Positions 14,191 through 21,596 of a DNA stretch of 25,723 nt are shown here, piece by piece. The DNA is from an uncultured Eubacterium sp. (GTDB lineage: Bacteria > Bacillota > Clostridia > Oscillospirales > Acutalibacteraceae): NCBI GenBank assembly GCA_902462495.1, contig CABQCC010000009.1, positions 1-25,723 of the forward strand, in the 5' to 3' direction. The first letter of the stretch is position 1; every line of letters begins with the position of its first letter. Made by a program: the position numbers and the translations under genes. The notes beneath the pieces were generated by a model that did not search any database, was not told where the DNA came from, and saw only the letters and a list, made by a program, of their open reading frames with translations.

Positions 14191-15130
14191 AACTCATTTC
14201 CTCCAAATCAAGCACATAGTTTGCTCTAATCACAGTTCGTTCTCCCGACGAATCCAGTATATGGGCGACGCTGTTTGCAACCGTCTTTCCAAAAATTCCA
14301 AAGCCCTCAACATCCGCTTTTATTTCATCGCACAAATCTATCTCGGCGTAGCCCTGCACAATCAGTTCCCAACCGCAATAGTCTGCATTGGCAGACGAAA
14401 ACACCGTTTTGAGCGTGGTTTCCCTCTGCCAATCAGGCACAGTTGAAATATTGCGAATTTTTCGCGCGGTTATTTTTTTGTTTTTCATAAATCTGCTGAC
14501 TCTGTGATAAATATAATCGGTTGAATTGCTGATTTTGTAATCAATCTGCGACAATGCGTTGCCCCTGTTGATAATTCGTTTTGCGGAAATCAACCGTTTT
14601 TCATCAAGCTTAACAGCTTTTTTCGTGTTCAACAAAACAAGTTCATTTTCGGGAGTAACTCTTATTTTTTCACCCGTAACAGAGTACACAAAGCCATTAA
14701 TCGCACCATAAAGAGATGTTCCCTTGCCAACCTGATAGCTGATGTCGCTGTAAATACTGCCAAGATTATATTTAAACTCATCGCCTGCGTTTATCTCAAA
14801 CAAGGCTCTCGCACTCGGCGAAGTGTAAGTAAACGGCTTCGCTTCGCTGTCCGTCAACAGGCACGCACTCGAACGGCAATACAAAAAGCACACAATATGA
14901 TTTTGGCGCAAACTTTCTCGCTGAGTGTCAACATAGCCGTTAAACACACATTTGCCATTGCAAAAAGCCATTATTCTGTAGGCTTCGGGCAGAGTAGAAT
15001 CATTGATAAAAGTAATACGCAGGCTGTCGCACGGTGCGTCGGCATCTCTGCACAATTCATACGATTTGAGGTGTCCGAGTTTGATTTCACGCTCGTTCAA
15101 ATCATACAGCGCAAATGTCAAATCAGCCAT
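14177..15130 (-). CDS. Tail/baseplate hub protein, XkdQ / gpD-like
   Basis: A 317-residue protein in the position of XkdQ. It begins MADLTFALYDLNEREIKLGH and has the early segment CDSLRITFINDS followed by an ICFC-like beta domain (RIMAFCNGKCVFNGYVDTQR), as in gpD/gp27 hub proteins that form the trimeric ring under the tube and hold the spike. RKIRNISTVPDWQRETTL and GWELIVQGYAEIDL lie in the C-terminal half. The length is close to the usual 320-340 residues. It overlaps the LysM protein upstream by 13 bases and the spike gene downstream by 14. In a normal phage its upper face would contact tail-tube subunits, which are not encoded here. Confidence 0.75.
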   Translation of the reverse strand: MADLTFALYDLNEREIKLGHLKSYELCRDADAPCDSLRITFINDSTLPEAYRIMAFCNGKCVFNGYVDTQRESLRQNHIVCFLYCRSSACLLTDSEAKPFTYTSPSARALFEINAGDEFKYNLGSIYSDISYQVGKGTSLYGAINGFVYSVTGEKIRVTPENELVLLNTKKAVKLDEKRLISAKRIINRGNALSQIDYKISNSTDYIYHRVSRFMKNKKITARKIRNISTVPDWQRETTLKTVFSSANADYCGWELIVQGYAEIDLCDEIKADVEGFGIFGKTVANSVAHILDSSGERTVIRANYVLDLEEMSYVDE

Positions 15131-15633
15131 ATTTTTTCACCCTCTCTGACAGCAAAAATATCGCCTATATCATTGCATTTTACAATCGATTCGATTTGAA
15201 CCCCGGTTCTGCTTGCAACATCAAAAAGGTTTTCGTTTTCAAGCACATATGTATATCCCACGGTGTGCTCCTCGCTTTTTGTGTTGCACTCTTGAGTGAA
15301 TTCAAAAGAATATTCCACCCTGTCGTTTCCGCTTGAATACGACACATCAAGAGAAGTGAAAAGCATTTTTATCGGCACGCTGTTTGGCAAAAACAAATAG
15401 TCACTGCCTTTTTTGTTAAAAACACGCACAAGTTCAAACGCTTTTAGTGCCGAATCCCTGCCCGTAAAATATCCTTTGCCCGAAACAACGGCACAGCCTC
15501 TGCCGTTTTCTTTGCAAATCTGTTCTGCATAAACGGTGTTGTATTTTGCCGTGCCCTTATTCATAGAAATTTTGAAGTCCTTGGGATTTATATTAAATTC
15601 AAAGCCCTTGTAGCTCATCTTCATAAATTGCAA
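15118..15633 (-). CDS. LysM-containing baseplate hub protein, XkdP-like
   Basis: A 171-residue protein. I place the start at TTG (15633), eight bases after GAGG; a GTG nine bases upstream falls inside that ribosome binding site, and an ATG nine bases downstream is the alternative. Residues about 1-110 hold the beta-rich XkdP N-terminal domain (KGFEFNINPKDFKIS; LFTSLDVSYSSGNDRVEYSFEFTQ is a typical strand pair). Residues about 120-171 form a LysM module (YTYVLENENLFDVASRTGV, KCNDIGDIFAVREGEKIWLI). In myophages this protein sits at the tube-hub interface and follows the tape-measure gene. Here it follows a 34-codon ORF instead. Confidence 0.8.
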   Translation of the reverse strand: MQFMKMSYKGFEFNINPKDFKISMNKGTAKYNTVYAEQICKENGRGCAVVSGKGYFTGRDSALKAFELVRVFNKKGSDYLFLPNSVPIKMLFTSLDVSYSSGNDRVEYSFEFTQECNTKSEEHTVGYTYVLENENLFDVASRTGVQIESIVKCNDIGDIFAVREGEKIWLI

Positions 15634-15634
15634 A

Positions 15635-15739
15635 TCAATCACCTCTCACATTGTTGTCGTATCTTTTTGAATCAAGCATAATGTAGTCGCTCAATTCCTC
15701 GGCTTCGCTGCGACCTATCGCAATATTTTCATTTTTCAC
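15635..15739 (-). CDS. 34-codon ORF at the missing tail-shaft position
   Basis: A GTG-initiated ORF of 34 residues, beginning KNENIAIGRSEAEELSDY after the start and ending YDNNVRGD. AAGGAGG, seven bases upstream of the GTG, is the best ribosome binding site in this part of the block and overlaps the last codons of the preceding gene. The ORF stops one base before the TTG of the LysM gene, so it is a genuine translated unit, or at least a coupling leader. It sits exactly where sheath, tube and tape-measure genes are expected. I do not recognise the sequence; it is acidic, soluble and mostly helical in the middle. Confidence 0.6.
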   Translation of the reverse strand: MKNENIAIGRSEAEELSDYIMLDSKRYDNNVRGD

Positions 15740-15741
15740 CC

Positions 15742-16146
15742 TTATGCCTCCTTCATATAGTCAAGCGAAAAGGTAAAAGTCGCTTTCATTTTGTAACATT
15801 CCTCCGATGACGCCTTGACCACCGACGAAAGTTTTATTCCGCAAACCGACTTGCTCAAAACTGTTCTGACAATTTTTTCCATATCCTCATACGCAATCGG
15901 AGAGCCGAATTCATACGGCACAAAAAGGTCAATATCAACCGCAAATTTGCCAAAAAAGTTTTCGTTGTCGACGCTTATACTCTCCAAATCAAGCTCGCCG
16001 ACAGAAATTGTTGCAATCTTCTTTTTGATTTTTGTTTGCTTTTTTTCATACGGACAAGCCTTGATAAAACTGATGTTGGCAAGCTGAGAATTTGATTTTA
16101 ACAGCTTGAGCATTTCGTCTGTTTTGTCATCCAAATACATCCTCAT
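15742..16146 (-). CDS. Tail-terminator-like head-tail completion protein
   Basis: A 134-residue protein, third gene after the capsid gene, in the slot for the tail terminator (gpU/gp17-like). It has an N-terminal helix (DDKTDEMLKLLKSNSQL), a central basic segment (KKQTKIKKKIATISVG) and alternating beta strands (FAVDIDLFVPYEFG, KATFTFSLDYMKE). Such alpha-beta topology is usual for terminators, which cap the top of a tube. I see no diagnostic motif, so the call depends on size and gene order. It overlaps the preceding gene by 20 bases and its last codons contain the ribosome binding site of the 34-codon ORF. If a terminator is retained, some tube-like partner would be expected. Confidence 0.5.
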   Translation of the reverse strand: MRMYLDDKTDEMLKLLKSNSQLANISFIKACPYEKKQTKIKKKIATISVGELDLESISVDNENFFGKFAVDIDLFVPYEFGSPIAYEDMEKIVRTVLSKSVCGIKLSSVVKASSEECYKMKATFTFSLDYMKEA

Positions 16147-16489
16147 CCCCCTTTACAGCCTCACGAAGAACCGCTGTGTAATAAAGAATTTCATCCCCTA
16201 TAACAACGGCGCTTGATTTAATAAAATAATAATCCTTGTCCATAAGGGTCAAAATGTCCTCTCGTCCAAATCCCGTTATATCAAGCGTAAAAATGCCGAT
16301 AATATAAGTCTTTTGGTTCAAACCGATGTCAGTCGGATAAGATTCAAACCTAACCTTGTCCCTTTTCCACAGCTGTTCAGCCATCACCTTTAAGGTGATG
16401 ACCGAACCGTCTTTGGTTGTAATTGTACAGCTGTGAGAATACTTTTCTATCATCGGCATAACCGACTTTGAAAGATTGTTCAACTGCAT
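16127..16489 (-). CDS. Head-closure / stopper-like protein
   Basis: A 120-residue protein in second position after the capsid gene. It is predicted beta-rich: HSCTITTKDGSVITLKVMAE, then KTYIIGIFTLDITGFGRED, LTLMDKDYYFIKSSAVV and ILYYTAVLREAV. Small beta-barrel proteins of this length and position in Firmicutes phages are usually head-closure (stopper) proteins that attach below the adaptor and close the capsid after packaging. No sequence signature is strong enough for certainty. It starts three bases after the stop of the adaptor-like gene and overlaps the next gene by 20 bases. Confidence 0.5.
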   Translation of the reverse strand: MQLNNLSKSVMPMIEKYSHSCTITTKDGSVITLKVMAEQLWKRDKVRFESYPTDIGLNQKTYIIGIFTLDITGFGREDILTLMDKDYYFIKSSAVVIGDEILYYTAVLREAVKGDEDVFG

Positions 16490-16492
16490 TTA

Positions 16493-16843
16493 TTACACCC
16501 CTTTGAAGCAAAATCCGTTGTCCGCAATCAGATGCGAAATTGCAGAACACGCATCATCAAGCAGAGCCTTTGCATTTTTTACGGCATTGCCGTCCGTTGA
16601 TGAGGTCACAGAAACATCGCCCGCCTTAAACGAAGAAATCTCGCCGTCGCCAGAGGCAAGTGCAATCTGATAATTAGTCTTTGTTGCAACAAAGTATTCA
16701 AGGAGCGCCTCATCGACTTCGCCATAATTCTTGTTTGCAAACGGGAGCAAATTTGTTTTCACAAGAGCCGTATATTTCTTTGCCTCATCTGCGGACATAT
16801 TGCCGATTGTACATAAAATTTCAAGTATGTTTTCTGTGTTCAT
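16493..16843 (-). CDS. Head-tail connector / adaptor-like protein (gp6-like position)
   Basis: A 116-residue, mainly helical protein directly after the major capsid gene (three-base gap). It resembles DNA-packaging/head-tail adaptor proteins of the HK97 gp6 / phage_gp6-like type in size and in the helix pattern: ILEILCTIGNMSADEAKKYTALV, LLEYFVATKTNYQIAL and AKALLDDACSAISHLIADNG. These form a 12- or 13-mer ring under the portal. Assignment is by position and predicted helicity only. The ending (IADNGFCFKGV) is unremarkable. Confidence 0.5.
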   Translation of the reverse strand: MNTENILEILCTIGNMSADEAKKYTALVKTNLLPFANKNYGEVDEALLEYFVATKTNYQIALASGDGEISSFKAGDVSVTSSTDGNAVKNAKALLDDACSAISHLIADNGFCFKGV

Positions 16844-16846
16844 AGA

Positions 16847-17848
16847 TTAATTCTTAGCGTCAAGAATACAAGTAGCGGTGTCGATAATTCTGTTGAAACC
16901 AACTGTACTTGTAACCGTTGCCCTTTCAAGTTGACGGTCAATGAGCTTGTCAAAATCTGTCACAATATCGCCAAACTGTACCTTTTCCAAAGCGTAGTTC
17001 TTGTCGAGTGCCAAAATGCCGACTTCAAGAACATTGGTTTGGCAAGGAACAATTTTTGCACCGAAAGGTGTGATAAGCTTGCCTGTGCCGTGGAAATCAA
17101 GACCTGCGCTTCCGTCTCTGAAATCCTTGATATGAACAAGAGTATTGAAAGCTCTCGGTTCTGCAATAATTGTATTAAACTCATAAGGCATAAGTTCCAT
17201 ATACAAATTGATTAAATCATCAATTGTAATGTCGTTTTTGATTCCTGACTGCACTCTCTTGATTCCGAGCTGATTCAATTCATAAATAGCCTGTGCAAGC
17301 TGGCAAGAATTGATGTAATTGCCGATTTGTTTAAGCATAACCGCAAACAAATCAAGACGCTGTGACTTGACGGACTCATAAGAAGCAACAAGAGTTCTGC
17401 CGCTCTTTTTGAGTTTTGTAAGGTTAGTTCTTGTTTTGATTGCTGTTTCCGGAATAAATGTGCCCTCGTTTATAAACGGCTCTACAATGCGGTTTGGTTC
17501 TACGGCATCGCATTGAACAGAACGGTAATCGAGCGAGTCAACCACGGTAGTTGTGGCAATGATTTCGTCAACAACATTGTTGCAAACCATAGCCGCCGCA
17601 ACCGATCTCTTGATGTATTCAGGGAACAAAACCGCTGAATCGCTTGTCTGGAAAAACTTTGAAACAGTATCCGAATTGCTGCCCTTAACCTTAATGTCAA
17701 ATCTTTTGAGCTGACGCTCATATGCGTCAAGGCCCTCAAGTTCTGTTCCAACATAATTTTCACTCGGGTCAATATCCTCAAGTGACTTTGTAAAGCCCTT
17801 TTCGGAAGTGTAAAGACCCTTGTCAAGTTTTAAAGTATCAAATGTCAT
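16847..17848 (-). CDS. Major capsid protein (HK97-like)
   Basis: A 333-residue protein in the capsid slot, after the decoration gene and before the connectors. Features fitting the HK97-fold capsid family of encapsulin-like phage proteins are the mid-region FQTSDSAVLFPEYIKRSVAA, then EGTFIPETAIKTRTNLTKLK, SYESVKSQRLDLFAVML and the C-terminal axial-domain strand pair (GAKIVPCQTNVLEVGILALD, ATVTSTVGFNRIIDTATCIL). There is no long N-terminal delta domain, which fits a separate scaffold. The start has AAGGAGG nine bases upstream, one of the two strongest sites in the block, consistent with high copy number. The reading frame is intact. Confidence 0.85.
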   Translation of the reverse strand: MTFDTLKLDKGLYTSEKGFTKSLEDIDPSENYVGTELEGLDAYERQLKRFDIKVKGSNSDTVSKFFQTSDSAVLFPEYIKRSVAAAMVCNNVVDEIIATTTVVDSLDYRSVQCDAVEPNRIVEPFINEGTFIPETAIKTRTNLTKLKKSGRTLVASYESVKSQRLDLFAVMLKQIGNYINSCQLAQAIYELNQLGIKRVQSGIKNDITIDDLINLYMELMPYEFNTIIAEPRAFNTLVHIKDFRDGSAGLDFHGTGKLITPFGAKIVPCQTNVLEVGILALDKNYALEKVQFGDIVTDFDKLIDRQLERATVTSTVGFNRIIDTATCILDAKN

Positions 17849-17868
17849 ATTAATATTTCCTCCTTAAA

Positions 17869-18222
17869 TTAAATAATAATTCCTGCTTTGCGTTCAACTC
17901 TGTCAACCCAAAGAACTCTGCGAAGCGGAGCATCGGTTGTTACATCGCTTTGAAGCTTGCCTCTTGTATTAAGAACAAGTCGTGAATACATAGCCAAAGT
18001 TTCGCCTTCGAATTTAACCTCGGCATAACCGCTCACCTGAACGGTGAAATAATCACCGTTGATGCCGACAACAATACCGATGAAAGTTTCGCCTGTGGCA
18101 GGCAAAGCGATAACACCGTTTTCCTCAACCTTAACAAAATCGCCGATTTTTACATCCTCGGCACCGCCTTCTGTATTTTGCATTGTAATGTATTTTGCAT
18201 CAAAACCATTGTATGAAACCAT
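17869..18222 (-). CDS. Capsid decoration / head-stabilisation-like protein
   Basis: A 117-residue beta-rich protein between the protease-scaffold and capsid genes, the usual position of lambda gpD-like decoration proteins. Strands are evident in GDFVKVEENGVIALPATG, FIGIVVGINGDYFTVQVSG and RVLWVDRVERKAGIII, the last reading like the gpD-type terminal strand. It begins MVSYNGFDAKYITMQN, with AGGAGG seven bases upstream, a strong site like that of the capsid gene, as expected for a structural protein needed in stoichiometric amounts. No signal peptide or membrane segment. The family name is inferred from size, fold pattern and context. Confidence 0.65.
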   Translation of the reverse strand: MVSYNGFDAKYITMQNTEGGAEDVKIGDFVKVEENGVIALPATGETFIGIVVGINGDYFTVQVSGYAEVKFEGETLAMYSRLVLNTRGKLQSDVTTDAPLRRVLWVDRVERKAGIII

Positions 18223-18233
18223 ATTTTTTCCTC

Positions 18234-18575
18234 CTAAATTCTAAATTGCGAAAAATCATTCGCCTTACTCTCAACCGCCTGTGCAAGTTGAGGCTTAATT
18301 TTTGTTTTTGCTTCGTTCTTTTTCATACCGTCACGAAAACCGAGCAATTCGTTTGCCGTCATAACAGCCGTAACGGATGAAAACAACTTTGTGTCCATAT
18401 TCGGAAATGCCGACTTAAACAAATCAACAACTTCCTTTGAAAGACTCTTTTTGTATTCCTCGCCGAGAGCAGCCTCGTCCTTTAGCTCCTCGATGTAGGA
18501 ATTGAGTCTGTTTGCCTCCGATTTTGTGAGGGTAACACCGTCACCCGAGGCAATATTTTTGATAATATCCTGCAT
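18234..18575 (-). CDS. Predicted internally initiated scaffold protein
   Basis: ATG at 18575 is codon 206 of the protease gene, in frame, and is preceded by AAAGGAGA with six bases between GGAG and the ATG. The product would be 113 residues beginning MQDIIKNIASGDGVTL, helical and charged, without the protease domain. It would be a nested scaffold as in lambda C/Nu3. This is inferred from the ribosome binding site and the domain boundary. Confidence 0.55.
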   Translation of the reverse strand: MQDIIKNIASGDGVTLTKSEANRLNSYIEELKDEAALGEEYKKSLSKEVVDLFKSAFPNMDTKLFSSVTAVMTANELLGFRDGMKKNEAKTKIKPQLAQAVESKANDFSQFRI

Positions 18576-19190
18576 ATTTTTCTCCTTTGCGTTTTCAAAT
18601 GATTTTGTAATTCCCGCTTCACGCTGTGCAGGAACGGCAACAAATGAGAATTCATAGGCGTCCCTTGCATTGCTCAAAACATTAAAACAGAGTTTTCCGC
18701 CGTAGCTTCTGCCCGGAATATGCTCGCATCTGCCGTGACGATTGTCCGTGTTGCAAATTGAACAAATTGCCTTTTCAACACTGCACGACACGGAAACTTC
18801 TTTCTTTATGCCGGCATCAATTTCATCAATAAGAGCCTTGTTTTCATCATTGTTGAGCATATACGCTCTTGCCTTGAGAACATAAAAATCTTCGCCGTCG
18901 GCAGTTTTCTTGCCTGCAACCTTTTCGACCCAAGCATCAAAAACTCTTGCCTTTTGATTTTCGGCTTTCATTGAATGGTCAAAAATTCCTGTTTTGCCGA
19001 CAAACTGCTGTGCAAGTTCGTTGAGAGTTGCCACCGAGAACTTTTCAAAATCTCGGTCAACATCATTGTTGCAAAGGTCAACATTGAAGATATAGACTTC
19101 TTCAGCCGACATCTCTCGTCTGGAAAACTTGCCGATTTTTTTCATATCCTCTTCACTCGGAGCACTTTTTTGAATAAAAGCGTCTGTCAC
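18234..19190 (-). CDS. Prohead maturation protease fused to scaffold
   Basis: A 318-residue two-part protein. Residues 1-200 form a prohead protease domain with FDHSMKA (His 72) and KKEVSVSCSV (Ser 133 or 135), the His...Ser pair of HK97/U35-type proteases. They also hold a Cys/His cluster CSICNTDNRHGRCEH (Cys 143, 146, 155, His 157) that could bind zinc and is common in this protease group. Residues about 206-318 are helical and charged (SLSKEVVDLFKSAFPNM, SYIEELKDEAALGEEYKKS), as in scaffolds. An in-frame internal ATG with its own ribosome binding site could produce the scaffold alone. The start overlaps the portal gene's end by 4 bases. Confidence 0.82.
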   Translation of the reverse strand: MTDAFIQKSAPSEEDMKKIGKFSRREMSAEEVYIFNVDLCNNDVDRDFEKFSVATLNELAQQFVGKTGIFDHSMKAENQKARVFDAWVEKVAGKKTADGEDFYVLKARAYMLNNDENKALIDEIDAGIKKEVSVSCSVEKAICSICNTDNRHGRCEHIPGRSYGGKLCFNVLSNARDAYEFSFVAVPAQREAGITKSFENAKEKNMQDIIKNIASGDGVTLTKSEANRLNSYIEELKDEAALGEEYKKSLSKEVVDLFKSAFPNMDTKLFSSVTAVMTANELLGFRDGMKKNEAKTKIKPQLAQAVESKANDFSQFRI

Positions 19191-20338
19191 TGATTTACCT
19201 CCTCTGTTAATTTGTCCGCCTGAGCATTATAAAGTTTAGCCTGTGCTATTTGGATTTCATCCTGCAAGGTTATATCCGTCCATTGAACATCAACACTTCT
19301 GTAAATGCCGAGTGTGGACAAATATGTTTCGCCGATTTTCTTGATAATCGGGGTGACAATTCTGCGATAAGCTTTAAGCTCGGTCGTCAAAATATCTGCC
19401 TGCTGTTGGCTCATTCTTTCGGTCGTTGACCACGAAAGACCAAACATATACGGCATAAGTCCCGTCTTTGCAATAATCTGCTCAAGCATTTGGCGAACAG
19501 GAATTTCGCTGTCCAAGATTTGATTGTCTGCGCCGATAACGCTGACCTTAACATCTCCGACCGCCACAAAATCCTTGATTGTGTCGGTGCTGCTCATAGC
19601 GTCTTTCCACGCTTTCGCCATTTGATTGGCACGCTCTTTTGCAAATGCCTTGTCCATTCCGTCACCCTGCGGTTTGTAGGTCACAGCATAACGCAAATTT
19701 CCGAGTCGTTGCCAATTTGTGCCTATTGTGTTGTAAATTTTCAGCAAAATATCCGATACAAACGGCAGACCTCTGAGCAAACTTGTGCCCAAGATTTCTC
19801 CCGGCTCAGGATTAAGCACCGAGAACAGAATTCGCTCCTGATGTTCAAGCGGTGTCTGACTGTTCATATGACCGGAGCAGAAAATCAAATCCATATCATT
19901 TTCTGCCCTTTTCACACTCACACAGCCAAGTTCGCCGTTGTACAAAGCATAAAAACCGTTTTCGTCAGCCACCATTTCGCCGATTGCCGTGCCATAAGTC
20001 AAAAGCTGATTCATAAAATTATCAACAAACGACTGAATTCCGCACTGATTGCCGCCGACATTTACAGTTGACAAAAATCTGTTCATATCCTCATCTATCC
20101 TGTCATCACCGCACTCCAGTTCAAAGCCTCCCATAAGACGCACAATTTTGTTTATTGCGCTGTCAATAATGGGAACACCCTCTCTGATTGAACGATAAAT
20201 TCTGTTGTTCGCCTCGACAAGCGGAGTGTAACCGCCAAGATACCTGAACGGATGGCAGTTTTTTCCCGCCGTTTGAACCGAAGCGGAAACAACTGCGTCG
20301 GATGAATCCTTATTTTTGTTTTTGCCGAATATACTCAA
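19187..20338 (-). CDS. Phage portal protein
   Basis: A 383-residue portal protein that should form the dodecameric ring at one capsid vertex, through which DNA is pumped and to which the connectors attach. Landmarks are YRSIREGVPIIDSAINKIVRL near the N terminus, NFMNQLLTYGTAIGEMV, the segment LNPEPGEILGTSLLRGLPFV, and LMPYMFGLSWSTTERMSQQQ in the crown/stem region. The C-terminal helix (DEIQIAQAKLYNAQADKLTE) fits the portal crown. Length is at the short end for myophage portals. It starts four bases after the large terminase stop codon and its last codons overlap the protease start. Confidence 0.88.
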   Translation of the reverse strand: MSIFGKNKNKDSSDAVVSASVQTAGKNCHPFRYLGGYTPLVEANNRIYRSIREGVPIIDSAINKIVRLMGGFELECGDDRIDEDMNRFLSTVNVGGNQCGIQSFVDNFMNQLLTYGTAIGEMVADENGFYALYNGELGCVSVKRAENDMDLIFCSGHMNSQTPLEHQERILFSVLNPEPGEILGTSLLRGLPFVSDILLKIYNTIGTNWQRLGNLRYAVTYKPQGDGMDKAFAKERANQMAKAWKDAMSSTDTIKDFVAVGDVKVSVIGADNQILDSEIPVRQMLEQIIAKTGLMPYMFGLSWSTTERMSQQQADILTTELKAYRRIVTPIIKKIGETYLSTLGIYRSVDVQWTDITLQDEIQIAQAKLYNAQADKLTEEVNQ

Positions 20339-20342
20339 GGCT

Positions 20343-21596
20343 TCACATCCTTTCTACTGCAACGGAAAACGCACAGTCATCGCTCCTCATATCAAGAACG
20401 GTGTTGACAAAATACCGTATGTCGTCCATTGCGTGATCATTTTCTTTTTTTGGTGCGTCACGCTTTATATCGTTATCCCAACGATAAATGGAAAATTCCC
20501 TTATCGTGTCGGTGCAAACGGGAGATATAAAAATCTCGTTTTGCTTCAAAGCCATACAAACCCTGTTTATTCCTTTAAGCACATCGTTTTCGGCTTTGAT
20601 GACGGTAAATTCGCCGTGACGGCGTACCGTTTCAATAAACGAGGCTGCTGACGGGTCAACAATCAGAGCCGTTATAGTTTTGTCCCCGACAAGCTCTTTC
20701 AGATGACCGTAGTATTCCTCGTCCGTCAACTGAACACCCTTTTCTCTTGACGAATGATAATATTCATTCACCCTGTACCAACCGTCCTCGCCTTTGCCCC
20801 AAAGACCGAGCGAAAACGGATTGACCGTACCATAATCGCAACTGAGATAGTATTCGCTGAACGAGTCTGCCGATTTGATATGCTTTTCGGGAGAAAACAT
20901 CGGATAAACCAATCCGTCTGCGGCAACCCATTTGCCTTCAATAAAGCGTTCGTAAAACGCACCTGTGTAAAGTTTTTGGTATCGACCTTTGATTTTTGGC
21001 GAAAGCGAAGGATTGTCGTCCATAGTAAAATGGAGGTAGAGCATATTCTTTTCATCGGCCTTTTTAATCCACTCATTGTAAAACCAATGAAAAGGATGCT
21101 CCGGATTGCAGTTGAACCAAAACCGTGAGCCGTCAAGCGAACATCTTGCAAGCGCCTGCTCAACAAACGAACGAGGCATCAACGCAACTTCGTCAAAAAG
21201 GACACCGCCCAGGGTCATACCCTGAATGAGAGAAGCGGAACTTTCGTCCCTGCCGCCAAAGATGTAAAATCTGTTTTTGACGCTTCCTCTTTGAATTTCA
21301 AGCATATTCTTGCTGATTTTCTCCGTCACATTGAAGCCGAGCGAATTGAGCATCGGTATCATCGGAGTGACAACATTTCGCCTGAGCGAACTTATCGTTT
21401 TTCCGCACAACGCAAACGAAGTGTCATTGAAAGCATAAAATGCCCAAAACACAAACGACAACGACATACAAAGCGTTTTGCCCGACCTCACCGCACCGTC
21501 ACAGATAATGCCGTTTTTAGTGCTGTATTTACTGCCTGCACACCACCAATTAAGCGTTTGAAGCTGTTTTTGCGAAAACGGAAAAAACTTAACCAT
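20343..21596 (-). CDS. Phage terminase large subunit, PBSX family
   Basis: A 417-residue packaging motor with an ATPase and a nuclease domain. Start ATG 21596 is chosen because it overlaps the small-subunit stop (ATGGTTAA) with GAGGA upstream. Walker A is GAVRSGKT at about residues 34-41 and Walker B is GVLFDEVAL near 131-139. The RNase H-like nuclease acids are in YYLSCDYGT (Asp 254), ALIVDPSA (Asp 314) and NDHAMDDIRYF (Asp 391/392). All key residues are present, so the enzyme should still cut and pump DNA. The layout matches the PBSX/XtmB family of headful-type terminases. This argues that the cassette packages DNA and is not only a protein shell. Confidence 0.93.
   Translation of the reverse strand: MVKFFPFSQKQLQTLNWWCAGSKYSTKNGIICDGAVRSGKTLCMSLSFVFWAFYAFNDTSFALCGKTISSLRRNVVTPMIPMLNSLGFNVTEKISKNMLEIQRGSVKNRFYIFGGRDESSASLIQGMTLGGVLFDEVALMPRSFVEQALARCSLDGSRFWFNCNPEHPFHWFYNEWIKKADEKNMLYLHFTMDDNPSLSPKIKGRYQKLYTGAFYERFIEGKWVAADGLVYPMFSPEKHIKSADSFSEYYLSCDYGTVNPFSLGLWGKGEDGWYRVNEYYHSSREKGVQLTDEEYYGHLKELVGDKTITALIVDPSAASFIETVRRHGEFTVIKAENDVLKGINRVCMALKQNEIFISPVCTDTIREFSIYRWDNDIKRDAPKKENDHAMDDIRYFVNTVLDMRSDDCAFSVAVERM

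Noticed and set aside
15742..16146. Reading this gene as a shortened tail-tube protein that would explain the missing shaft.
   Set aside because: Its position before the gap and its alpha-beta layout fit a terminator better, and I see no tube-type beta-barrel pattern; structure prediction would settle it.
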